Part shown: positions 1 to 7,498 of the stretch, in pieces
How positions within the stretch are numbered: position 1 is the stretch's first letter
Layout: every line of letters begins with the position of its first letter
Assembly (NCBI GenBank): GCA_900617975.1
Contig: UZAE01014879.1
Coordinates: 1-11,499 of the forward strand
DNA length: 11,499 nucleotides
Direction of reading: 5' to 3'
Source: Rodentolepis nana
Lineage: Eukaryota; Platyhelminthes; Cestoda; Cyclophyllidea; Hymenolepididae
The notes under the pieces: model-generated
The model's database searches: none
The model's input: the letters and a program-made list of their open reading frames with translations, nothing else
What the model was told of the DNA's origin: nothing
Program-made: the position numbers and the translations under genes

Positions 1-89
1 AAAACGAATGCCGAGTGATAGACTTTTTTACCGTAAGAAAATACGTTGTCCAGGGTGCACCACGTGGAGGTAAGTCTATCGCGCACCCC
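1..89 (-). mobile_element. Ribozyme-headed SINE, copy 1 (5' part, cut by window start)
   Basis: This is the 5' end of the repeated short element, lying antisense to the + strand and cut by the window edge. Read on the minus strand it starts with GGGG at position 89 and matches the heads of the copies at 1155, 2195, 6868 and 9098. Base 90 onward (tagaataatt) is not shared with the other copies, so 89 is the element boundary. The left target-site duplication lies outside the window. The family is recognised only by comparison within this window; its name in repeat libraries is unknown to me. Confidence 0.85.
18..89 (-). ncRNA. HDV-like self-cleaving ribozyme, catalytic C lost
   Basis: The 72-nt fold seen in the other copies is kept here: P1 (GGGGTGC with GCACCCT), P2 (ATAGACTT with AAGTCTAT), P3 (ACC with GGT, loop TCCACGT), P1.1 GG and a 4-bp P4. 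The sixth P1 pair-partner has changed so that a U.G wobble is now C-G, which strengthens the helix. The residue in the P4-P2 joiner that should be the catalytic C is T on the minus strand (position 30, A on +). From knowledge of the family this should abolish or strongly reduce cleavage. Confidence 0.8.
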
Positions 90-1064
90 TAGAATAATTC
101 GGGTTAATAGCCAAAAGAATTGGACGCAGGAGGCTGATCTTAAATTCAATCGATGTCAGAGTTCTTCTTAGGGGAATTAACCAAGCGACAAGGCTGTGAT
201 AATGTCAACGCACTTTTACCTGAGTGATTATCTTAAAACAATGTCACATGTCTAGTTTATTTAAATAGAGGCAGGCTGAATAAAATAATGGATGTTTGAC
301 CACTGACATAGTGAGGCATCATTGCACAGAGAAGTCAATTTACTCTCTAGATCATCCAATTATCTTGTTTCATTGAAGTTTGATTAAACAAAGTAAAGGC
401 ATTCCGCAATAGTTTCTAATAAGTAGAGAATTGGGTGCAATTGATGACTAGATGCATTGGACTATGTTCGTAGTTTTGAACAAGATGCAAGGTTGTGAGA
501 AATAACCAACCTTTTATTTAAATGAGGCTCTGACCGAAACGCCCCATCAATAACTGAGTTGGCACCTTAAGACCGCGAAAGGGAGTGAAATTTCAGATGA
601 TGGCGATTGGTGGAGACTTGTTGCCAATCACATTATAACCCCATTACATCACAAACCGATAGGGGAAAATCCATCTCAAAGGTTAGAGGTGATAGTTAGT
701 CTAATCGATTATTTTTTCTTCCCCCAATGAGAAATTTAAGTGCTCCACCTCTCTGACACTGTATTATCGATTATCGAATTCTCAAGCTCAACTCCTTGAT
801 ATGCGAAATCGCCTTTAGAGCAGCCGTCGCTCCAATCAATTGTCACTTATTCAAGTCGACATAAATTGTTGTTCGGCCCATAAAACTACGCAATCCATCT
901 CTTTCTTTCAGGCTATGCAGCATTAGTCCCAATAGGAGCCAATGGAAGGAAGCTTTATAAGCATTTATGAGTTTTCAAACACTTTAATTCAGGCGGTTAA
1001 GTTCATATATCGAAACTCAATCGATTCGGGTCATGGTTACAAAAGAGAGTAGTTGGAAAAATTG
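90..1064. other. Unique DNA, no firm gene
   Basis: No long open frame, RNA gene or recognisable repeat is seen. It holds a small perfect hairpin at 489-513 (AAGGTTG pairing with CAACCTT, 11-nt loop) and the exon-like patch at 912-970 described separately. Around 530-700 it looks less AT-rich than most of the window, without a recognisable product. Confidence 0.5.
912..970 (+). CDS. Possible terminal exon fragment (weak)
   Basis: A good 3' splice acceptor ends at 911 (ctctttctttcag). Immediately after it one frame, starting at 914, stays open for 18 codons to a TGA at 968-970 and encodes YAALVPIGANGRKLYKHL. The peptide looks protein-like but I do not recognise it. Eighteen codons is within reach of chance, and no upstream exon is visible in the window. 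It could equally be intronic noise. Low confidence. Confidence 0.15.
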
Positions 1065-1454
1065 ATTTGTATCATTGCTTATAATTTATCCCTAACCTTT
1101 AAAGTTTATCTAATGAGAAAAGTGCGGATTTTTATATACAACATTCGTAAATTCGGGGTGTGCGATAGACTTATCACCACGTGATGCACCCTGGGCAACT
1201 TATACTAATACGGCAAGAAAGTCTATAAACCGGAAGTTGACTTCTGACTTCAAATTACCTTCCCCCCACTGTATGTCATATTTGACTACTTTCACAGTAC
1301 TCACCTCATCTCTTTTCTACCTTCGTCTTTGAAACACTCTTCTGTCCCCCCCCCCTCGACTTTTTTCACGTTGATGTTCCTTCCCCTCTGTGAAGCCTGA
1401 AGTCAACTAAAGGGCTATGATAACCATCAAAATGCCTGCTATTTGATATAAATA
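1065..1454 (+). repeat. 390-bp exact duplicate, first copy
   Basis: Every base from 1065 to 1454 equals the base 1700 positions downstream (2765-3154). It contains 90 bp of unique flank plus nearly all of SINE copy 2. The identity stops abruptly inside the AAAT tail. The second copy starts right after the single N at 2764. See the finding on this duplication: an assembly artefact is the most likely reading. Confidence 0.97.
1155..1226 (+). ncRNA. HDV-like self-cleaving ribozyme, likely intact
   Basis: P1 is 1155-1161 with 1186-1192 (GGGGTGT/GCACCCT, G.U at the cleavage end). P2 is 1165-1172 with 1219-1226, 8 perfect pairs. P3 is ATC 1173-1175 with GAT 1183-1185, closing loop ACCACGT. P1.1 is GG 1193-1194 with CC in that loop. 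P4 is 1199-1203 with 1208-1212, with one mismatch. The catalytic C is 1214, in GGCAAG. P3 differs from the ACC/GGT of other copies by a paired change that keeps the helix. Predicted cleavage lies between 1154 and 1155. The fold was made by eye; activity is inferred. Confidence 0.88.
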
Positions 1455-1462
1455 AATAAATA
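1155..1462 (+). mobile_element. Ribozyme-headed SINE, copy 2
   Basis: Sense copy on +. Order: 72-nt HDV-like ribozyme; first arm of a long inverted repeat (ttgacttctgacttc at about 1237-1251); pyrimidine-rich middle with a C-run near 1345; second arm (gaagcctgaagtcaa near 1392); LINE-like 3' end (tgcctgctatttgatataaa); and tail AAATAAATAAATA. The left flank acattcgtaaatt has no matching target-site duplication after the tail at 1463. The identical copy at 2855 does have one, so the right half of this copy may have been joined wrongly. Confidence 0.85.
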
Positions 1463-1505
1463 TGGCGTTAGACGGCACAAAAATGCTCAAGTAAAATAGT
1501 GAAAT

Positions 1506-1824
1506 TTATTTATTTATTTCAAATGGCGGGCATTATGATACTTATCATCTGCGCGTTAGCTGACTTCGGGCTTCATAGAGGGAAGGAGGAATATCAAAGT
1601 GAGAAAAAGTGGAGAGGGGGGACAGAAGAGTGATTCAAAGATGTAAAAGAGACAGGCAGAAACAAAAGCAGAGAAAAAGTAGGATAAGTATGGTGGAAGT
1701 GATCGAATAAGACATACAATGGGGTCTTGGTAGTTTGAAGTCAGAAGTCGACTGTAGATTTATAGACTTTTTTGCCGCATGAGAATACGTTGCCCAGAGA
1801 GCACCACGTGGAGGTAAATCTATC
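1506..1824 (-). mobile_element. Ribozyme-headed SINE, copy 3 (5'-truncated)
   Basis: Sense copy on the minus strand with tail AAATAAATAAAT at the left end and a head that stops at 1824, about ten nucleotides short of the usual GGGG. Flanks carry an imperfect 12-bp duplication: aaatagtgaaat at 1494-1505 and aaatattgaaat at 1826-1837, one mismatch. A short 5' truncation fits incomplete reverse transcription. It lies tail to tail with copy 2, only about 43 bp away. Confidence 0.85.
1762..1824 (-). ncRNA. HDV-like ribozyme remnant lacking P1 5' strand
   Basis: P2 (ATAGATTT with AAGTCTAT, one G.U), P3 (ACC/GGT), the TCCACGT loop, P1.1, P4 (cgtat with atgcg) and the catalytic C (complement of 1774) are all present. 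The 5' strand of P1 is missing and its 3' strand has drifted (GCTCTCT instead of GCACCCT). Without P1 and without a cleavage site it cannot self-cleave. It serves as a relaxed-constraint comparison for the P1 sequence. Confidence 0.75.
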
Positions 1825-1837
1825 TAAATATTGAAAT

Positions 1838-2194
1838 AATTATTGCTATTTTTGGACTCCATTTTCTGCTCAGAACATTTGGTTAAACAATCCAGTCAAG
1901 AACGTTAATCCACCAGGAAATCAATCACTACCCAATCCGAATTCCTTACAGAGCATTTGATTAAAAGAGTTGTGATTAACTATGTATCGTGTAGCATCTA
2001 TATATGCACCTGATTCAACAGATTTTATTATAATTTAGCAAAGGAGTGTAGGAAGTGAATAATTAATCGGAAATCATCACCTATTCGGGTGTTTGTGGGA
2101 ACGGAAGGTGGCTAAATGTTCATCTTAGTCTAAAGGGTCCAAGAAGTATCTCTCTACGAATGGCAGAGAATGGGATTTCAATATTGATAAGAAC
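1838..2194. other. Unique AT-rich spacer
   Basis: Nothing recognisable is seen between the truncated copy 3 and copy 4. The last 14 bases (atattgataagaac, 2181-2194) are a probable diverged target-site duplication of copy 4. Confidence 0.5.
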
Positions 2195-2266
2195 GGGGTG
2201 TGCGATAGACTTACCTTCACATGGAGTACCCTGGGCAACATATACCCATACGGCAAAAAAGCCTAT
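2195..2266 (+). ncRNA. HDV-like ribozyme, decayed
   Basis: P1 GGGGTGT pairs with GTACCCT, where one G-C has become G.U, so the helix survives. P3 ACC/GGA has lost its outer pair, the loop TTCACAT has lost one C of P1.1, P2 has one A.C mismatch (AAGCCTAT) and P4 is weakened. The catalytic C (2254, GGCAAA) is kept. Probably slow or dead. Confidence 0.75.
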
Positions 2267-2501
2267 TAACCGGCAGTTAACTTCTGACTTCAAACTGCCA
2301 TGACTCCACGTTATGTCATATTCGACTACTTACACAGTACTCACCTCATCTCTTTTCTACCTTCGTCTTTGAAACACTCTTCTATCCCCCCCCCTCTCTA
2401 CTTTATTTACTTTGATGTTCCTTCCCCTGTGTGAAGCCTGAAGTCAAACAAAGGGCTAATGAAAACCATCGAAATGCCTGCCATTTGATATAAATAAATA
2501 C
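2195..2501 (+). mobile_element. Ribozyme-headed SINE, copy 4
   Basis: Sense copy with the full order of parts: ribozyme head, inverted-repeat arm (cttctgacttcaaa), pyrimidine-rich middle with a C-run near 2386, second arm (gaagcctgaagtcaa), LINE-like end and TAAATAAATA tail. Flanks atattgataagaac (2181-2194) and atataaatcagaac (2502-2515) agree at 11 of 14 positions, fitting an old target-site duplication. More diverged than copies 2 and 6. Confidence 0.85.
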
Positions 2502-2725
2502 ATATAAATCAGAACAGAGGAAAGCTCTAAAATTTCGTAAAATACGTATCACAATTACAAGATCCAACTTCCATAATTTTGCTTCCCTAATGAAAGGCGA
2601 CTGTAAAGTAATTAAAAGTTATTCCCGTTTCTTTCTGATGAGTTTCATGTTTGTACTTTTATGCGTTAAACAAATATTAAAATTTAAATAGATGTAATTT
2701 CACATTCTTTCAATACTAATTGCAG

Positions 2726-2763
2726 GTTGGTCAATTGAGGTTATATCTAACTCATACCTGGAC
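2726..2763 (+). CDS. Possible exon start cut by assembly gap (weak)
   Basis: A well-formed acceptor precedes it: branch-point-like tactaat and cag ending at 2725 after a pyrimidine-rich run. Two frames stay open to the N at 2764; one reads WSIEVISNSYLD. Thirty-eight bases are too few to judge, and the sequence after the N belongs to a duplicated segment, so the exon, if real, continues elsewhere. Confidence 0.12.
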
Positions 2764-2764
2764 N
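2764..2764. other. Assembly gap / contig join (single N)
   Basis: The only ambiguous base in the window. The next 390 bases repeat 1065-1454 exactly, as expected when two contigs that share sequence are placed in a row. Confidence 0.9.
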
Positions 2765-2840
2765 ATTTGTATCATTGCTTATAATTTATCCCTAACCTTT
2801 AAAGTTTATCTAATGAGAAAAGTGCGGATTTTTATATACA

Positions 2841-2853
2841 ACATTCGTAAATT
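2841..2853 (+). repeat. Left target-site duplication of copy 5
   Basis: acattcgtaaatt; partner acattcataaatt at 3154-3166, 12 of 13 identical. One extra C (2854) lies between it and the element start. Confidence 0.8.
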
Positions 2854-2854
2854 C

Positions 2855-2926
2855 GGGGTGTGCGATAGACTTATCACCACGTGATGCACCCTGGGCAACT
2901 TATACTAATACGGCAAGAAAGTCTAT
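2855..2926 (+). ncRNA. HDV-like self-cleaving ribozyme, likely intact
   Basis: Same sequence and fold as 1155-1226: P1 2855-2861 with 2886-2892, P2 2865-2872 with 2919-2926, P3 2873-2875 with 2883-2885, catalytic C at 2914. Predicted cleavage lies after 2854, within one base of the target-site duplication. Confidence 0.88.
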
Positions 2927-3153
2927 AAACCGGAAGTTGACTTCTGACTTCAAATTACCTTCCCCCCACTGTATGTCATATTTGACTACTTTCACAGTAC
3001 TCACCTCATCTCTTTTCTACCTTCGTCTTTGAAACACTCTTCTGTCCCCCCCCCCTCGACTTTTTTCACGTTGATGTTCCTTCCCCTCTGTGAAGCCTGA
3101 AGTCAACTAAAGGGCTATGATAACCATCAAAATGCCTGCTATTTGATATAAAT
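2855..3153 (+). mobile_element. Ribozyme-headed SINE, copy 5
   Basis: Same sequence as copy 2 up to the tail, but here both flanks carry matching 13-bp target-site duplications, so this is the natural insertion locus. The tail is short (gatataaata). Its flanks are the original empty site split by the insertion. An antisense open frame (3305 to 3066) runs through its 3' end by chance. Confidence 0.88.
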
Positions 3154-3166
3154 ACATTCATAAATT
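3154..3166 (+). repeat. Right target-site duplication of copy 5
   Basis: acattcataaatt, partner of 2841-2853. Confidence 0.8.
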
Positions 3167-4687
3167 TTTTGTCATAAATTATTTTACGTATGTTTGGTGC
3201 ATCTGCGTAACCTAATGAGCCAAGTATAGTTGACTTTATAAAAAATATTCGTTTCCATTGCAAATCCATCACAAGATGTCTCCTATCAATATTAAACCTT
3301 CCCATTCATTGGGGGGCTTTCTTTTTCGATATCTCTAACCAACAACGCATATCTTAATTATTTAAACGAATAGGAATAATTATCTGGGCAGAAAGATAAA
3401 ACAAATGCAATTATTGCTAATATTTCATTAAACTCAAATATTTATTTAAGTGCTCAGAGTTTTCACTGCATTGCTTGGCGCAAGTTTGAGTAAATTTTGG
3501 TAGTTTGGGGAGTTTGTGACTGTGTTGGTAGAGGATAATGGGGTTTCAATAAGAATACATTTTACATTACCTTGCCCACTCACAAAATTCCTCATTTTAA
3601 GCCTCCGCGCAAAGTCTGTATTTAAGCCGAAGATTTATCTGTCCAACCCACATCCGCCTTCAAAACCCACACAAAGTGAATTTACTTTTAAAAGGCGATA
3701 TTTAGCCAAATGGATGGTTGAAAATTTTTCACTCAAATACAAATTTTCGCTTAAATTTTTGAATATCCTCGTCTGTAGTAATTTTATTACCAAAATCCCG
3801 CAATTTGGATTATTTTAAAATAAATTAAATTAAAATAGCACAAAATTAGTTCTGTAATTAAGAGTAATTTTAGAAACTCATTTAATAACCCTCAAAGTTG
3901 AGGAATCTTTTGCCAATTAATTAGTTGTATTCCAACAATGTGCTTTTTAGCCTCCGAACAAAAGTTTGGAGCTTTGAATGAGTTCGTTGAGGATATTTTG
4001 GTGGAAATACTCCACTCTCTCCACATAGATTAATTCCGTTTTGATTAATTATTTTTTTTACTTCGTTCTATCATTCTTGTGCTCTTATAAAGTGATGAAA
4101 AAATATATATAGTTAGATATTCGCAGTCATCCAATTTAGTCAATCGTTTCAGTATGCCTTCACATAGTGAGAGCGAATTTGCAACTTTGATATTCCAATA
4201 TTCGTTTTATTTTGACTTAACTAAAACTCTCAGGTTTCCATACTAGGTTGGTACACTTTGTAAGAGACTAATTTCCATTTTGATAATCAGCTAAATCAAA
4301 TTGTGGCATTTTTGGAAGAGCCATTTGCCACTAAAGATAAGATTTCAAAATGGACTAAAGTGTGAATAAGCCAAACTTCCTTTTTTAGCCTTATCCACCA
4401 AGTTAAATTTTGTTATGACTTGAAGTATACCAAGCAGGACTAAAAATATTTGGAAGCATATCTATTTATAGATCAATATAATGGTAGCTATCTATAAGTT
4501 AACTCGCGTTTTAAAAATAACTTTAGGCCTGTTAGTTGTCTTTAAATTATGTATGCGATACTAAGAAATATATTGTTAAAGTATTTGGAAACACTTTCGC
4601 ATTGCATTTTAATTTGTTTAATTAACTTTTGAAACGATATCGGTGTTTCTGAATGTAAAAAAAGATTTGAGGCGGCTTCCGACTTAC

Positions 4688-4865
4688 CTTTTACCAGAAA
4701 AAATGAGGTTTATGTCGAGATCTAGCGAGGCAGAGTCCCTACATTTAATTTCTAAATCTTCTGGAGGTCATTCTTCGCTTTCGGTTCCTCTCGGTTATTG
4801 TCATGTTGAAGGGTAATCCCCTTTTCATTATACGAACTTGAATGCTTAGATTTCACATCTCTGGT
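4688..4865 (-). CDS. Possible decayed exon on minus strand (weak)
   Basis: On the minus strand a consensus 5' splice donor (aaaag|gtaagt) marks an exon end at 4688. The frame leading into it is open from 4767 and gives PEDLEIKCRDSASLDLDIN, then LIFSGK. Just upstream, another frame is open from 4865 (VKSKHSSSYNEKGI, then HDNNREEPKAKNDLQ) and would join the first if one base had been lost near 4766. Both pieces look protein-like but I do not recognise them, and no good acceptor is seen upstream. It may be a pseudo-exon, a sequencing indel in a real exon, or chance. Confidence 0.2.
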
Positions 4866-5126
4866 TTACTCCTCAAGTTTAACATATTTCGAAGAGTCTA
4901 TCCTGATTTGGCTCGGGGAAAGAATGGGTAATTGATTTTAAGGCAATCATTTACTCTACTTACTTTGTTCTAAATGATCCACCTTTCCCGTCCAGAAACA
5001 ATTGGCTGTCTAAAGGCCAAACACCTTGTTGTCAAGACTGCAAAGAAATCCACGCATTTCTGAGGTCATTCTTGCTACACAGGGAAACTTGGTACAGGGG
5101 AAGTCATTTCCATTTCACCATTTAAA

Positions 5127-5157
5127 TTCCTTCCCCCCTCCTCCTCCCCCTCCCCCC
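5127..5157 (+). repeat. Pure pyrimidine tract (31 nt)
   Basis: An unbroken run of C and T, mostly C, followed by acc and AG at 5161-5162. It can be read as a strong polypyrimidine tract before a splice acceptor, or as a simple mirror-like tract able to form triplex DNA. No open exon follows for long (stop within 13 codons in the best frame). Confidence 0.6.
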
Positions 5158-5271
5158 ACCAGCATTTGATCGAAAATTCTTCCCCCCAACGATTTTACTA
5201 GTAGCGTGGCGTAGCGTTCAACTTCTAATGGAAGAAACGCAGAAGGCGTTGTCTGTCTGACATTTTCTCAG

Positions 5272-5330
5272 TGTGCTTCGTGGTTGGACACTTTTAAACC
5301 TAACAATAAAACGAAATTTATCTCTCATAG
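5272..5330 (+). CDS. Possible 59-bp internal exon (weak)
   Basis: Acceptor ctgacattttctcag ends at 5271, with a branch-like ctgac. One frame is open across the whole piece (CASWLDTFKPNNKTKFISH), and it ends at a donor-like catag|gtaaaa at 5330/5331. Both splice signals are plausible but the piece is short and unrecognised; chance is the default explanation. Confidence 0.15.
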
Positions 5331-6362
5331 GTAAAATTGAGCAATTTGTCTGCTAAAAAAAACTTACAGAACCACTTCCTATAATGTATCTGGACACACA
5401 CTGAATTTACTTGCAAAATGCGCGATTTGTTATTGTAGTTTTTGATCTGCATATTTGAGATTGAGCTGGTGGTTTAAAATTATTCAATTATTTGTCGAAC
5501 TAATTGAATTTTAAATCTTTTCGCCGACTTCCTGTCGTTTTAAAAAAATTCTAGAATGGAAATAATTGCAAGTACAGTAAATATAGACCAAAATCAGTTT
5601 GAATGACAGAACCATGGTGACTGGCAAGTTAACGATCAATGTCATATAGAGATGGATATGAAAATCATGCCTTTTTCTGAAAGTACAAGCTTACATTTTA
5701 CAGTCTGTATGATATAAATCAATTTTTTTGGATATTCAGTCATGATGTATTGCTATCAAGTGTCATATGCTAAAGAGAGAAGATTTTCATGGCAAAACAA
5801 AATCAAAGGTTCTTTTAGGGTTGGACCTTGGGAATCTCCAGAGAGATCTGCTGAATGAGCTCTTAAGGGCTATGGCTCTTAAATCTGCGTTCTTGGGTAA
5901 CTCTGAGAAGATTTGAGTCCTTCGTTACTAGTTTGTTCTCGTGCAAATTCACTCATTTGCTTTTAACTGCCCCAGATTCTTATAGGCCCAACACATTCCA
6001 GATAATTTGAGGTTTAGTTTCTTCCAAGGAGGCAAGAAAACAAATTTCCTTTTTCAATCTTAAATATAATTAATTTATAAACTTTATGAAATTTAAATTA
6101 TATCTTTTCTAATCTAACCAATTAAAATTTGAAAAAAAACCTTAAACAAATAGAAAGTACGATTGGGTGCACTTTTGCTCTATTCGACGTAAGTTTAACT
6201 TTTCAGATGGATTTATCAAGACATGAACCAGAAATGACACTTTGACAGAATCTTGTAAATTTAAACTTTAAAGGAAATATAGAAAAGCGAAAATTATTGA
6301 AAACCATTTGAGCTTGATAAATAGGGTGTAAGTTAATTACAAATTACGAAATTCACCATCGA

Positions 6363-6375
6363 ATGTTATATATAT
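6363..6375 (+). repeat. Left target-site duplication of copy 6
   Basis: atgttatatatat, identical to 6869-6881 (13 of 13). Confidence 0.9.
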
Positions 6376-6868
6376 TATTTATATCAAATGGCAAGCTTTT
6401 GGATAGGTATCATTAGCCCTTTAGTTGACTACGGACTTCATAGAGGGGAGGAGGAACATCAAAGTGGAAAAAAGTCGATAAGGAGGAAAGGAAGAGTGTT
6501 TCAAAGATGTAAAAGAGACAGACATAAAGGTAGAGAAAAAAGGTAAAATTAGTACTGTGAAATATTCGAATATGGCATAACAAAAGAGTATTTCAAAGAT
6601 GTAAAAGAGACAGACACAAAGGTTGAAAAAAGGTGAGGTGAGTACGGTTGAAGTAGTCGAAGTTGTGAAAAAAGGTGAGGTGAGTACTGTGGAAGTAGTC
6701 GAATAGAAAAAAGGTAAAATTAGTACTTTGGAAGTGGTCAAAAATGACATACAGTGGGGTCATGGTGGTTTGAAGTCAGAAGTCAACTGCCGAATAGTAG
6801 ACATTTTTGCCGTATGAGTATACTTTGCCCAGGGTGCACCACGTGGAGGTAAGTCTATCGAACACCCC
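6376..6868 (-). mobile_element. Ribozyme-headed SINE, copy 6 (internally expanded)
   Basis: Sense copy on the minus strand, bounded on both sides by a perfect 13-bp target-site duplication. At 493 bp it is about 170 bp longer than its relatives. The extra length comes from local duplications in the middle: the block with gtaaaagagacagaca occurs twice (about 6507 and 6600), and the block aaaaaaggt...gtact..gaagt occurs four times between about 6535 and 6740. Both ends are normal. A minus-strand open frame of 109 codons (6750-6421) is a by-product of these repeats, with recurring STTSTVLTSPFF, and is not a gene. Confidence 0.92.
6797..6868 (-). ncRNA. HDV-like self-cleaving ribozyme, near-intact
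   Basis: On the minus strand: P1 GGGGTGT/GCACCCT intact, P3 ACC/GGT with loop TCCACGT, P1.1 GG, P4 gtat/atac with loop ACTC (the basal C-G pair is lost), catalytic C opposite 6809. P2 has two mismatches at its ends (ATAGACTT against ATGTCTAC). Predicted cleavage is exactly at the 6868/6869 junction with the target-site duplication. Confidence 0.86.
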
Positions 6869-6881
6869 ATGTTATATATAT
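6869..6881 (+). repeat. Right target-site duplication of copy 6
   Basis: atgttatatatat, partner of 6363-6375; it directly abuts the ribozyme cleavage point. Confidence 0.9.
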
Positions 6882-7457
6882 ATGTGGAAATTGGGAATTT
6901 GTAGATGAACGCTAATTTCTCTTGAAAATTTCGTTCAATGATTGAATCAAAGTCATGATCGACCCAAAAGTAGTGAAAAATTTTCCGGCATTAAAGTTAA
7001 AATTTAGTTAAGCAAGGAGATAACTAAACATCCTGAGTGTCGAAATTACCAATGCATTGACTACGAAACCTTTCTAGAATAATCTTCTAATAAATTTTGG
7101 CATTGTTAACATTTAGCTTACTTCCTTAGTAACTATGGTAGTTATGTTCACTTCTATTGTTAACATTCGGAAAAGTGTTTTTGTACAAACCACCACTTCC
7201 AACGGCTTTTTATACCACAGCACAAACGTAAATTTTGCGTATGTTTTATACTAAAAAGCAACAACAGCTGCGAAATTGGCCACTTCTTGTCTAAAACGAT
7301 TATAACAAATTTGGTGCATTAGGAGTAGTTAGAGATGAGATTATTTTTCGCAAAAAATTAAAAAAACTTTAAAATAATATTTTGCTCTCTGTCACCGAAA
7401 AAATAACTAGACTTTTATTAAAAATGAAGCCGTTCGTAATCCTACTTCAATCTAAAC
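6882..7457. other. AT-rich spacer
   Basis: No gene, RNA or repeat recognised. Confidence 0.5.
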
Positions 7458-7473
7458 TAATGAATTCACAAGA
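7458..7473 (+). repeat. Left target-site duplication of LINE fragment
   Basis: taatgaattcacaaga, identical to 7778-7793 (16 of 16). Confidence 0.95.
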
Positions 7474-7498
7474 CGATATATTCGACTGGCCATGAATC

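Larger units (their letters stand above)
2765..3154 (+). repeat. 390-bp exact duplicate, second copy
   Basis: Identical to 1065-1454 at a fixed 1700-bp offset. It begins at the first base after the N and ends at the first base of the right target-site duplication of SINE copy 5. Confidence 0.97.
3167..6362. other. Long AT-rich non-coding stretch
   Basis: No firm gene. Open frames at 3516-3818 (+) and 3305-3066 (-) have low-complexity, unrecognisable products. Items listed apart: an exon-like patch on the minus strand (4688-4865), a pyrimidine tract (5127-5157) and a possible micro-exon (5272-5330). Otherwise it reads as intergenic or intronic DNA. Confidence 0.5.

Noticed and set aside
1155..1226. 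Hammerhead ribozyme or Penelope-like origin of the conserved head
   Set aside because: The CUGANGA and GAAA core boxes are absent, while the HDV-like order of helices fits fully.
1155..1260. tRNA-derived SINE head
   Set aside because: No A box and only a poor B-box-like TTCAA; no cloverleaf can be drawn.
1155..1462. MITE or other DNA transposon
   Set aside because: The two ends are not inverted repeats of each other, target-site duplications are about 13 bp, and there is an AAAT tail.
3066..3305. 79-codon minus-strand open frame
   Set aside because: Its second half runs through the 3' end of SINE copy 5 and a target-site duplication, so it cannot be an ancestral protein frame; the first half is unrecognised.
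3516..3818. 100-codon open frame on +
   Set aside because: AT-driven composition, no recognisable motif, no good splice or start context; not supported as a gene.
6421..6750. 109-codon minus-strand open frame with repeated TSTVLTSPFF motifs
   Set aside because: It lies wholly inside SINE copy 6; the peptide repeats come from internal duplications of the element.
6376..6868. Helitron, because of a hairpin near one end
   Set aside because: Helitrons make no target-site duplication; here a perfect 13-bp one is present, and the CTRR end is missing.
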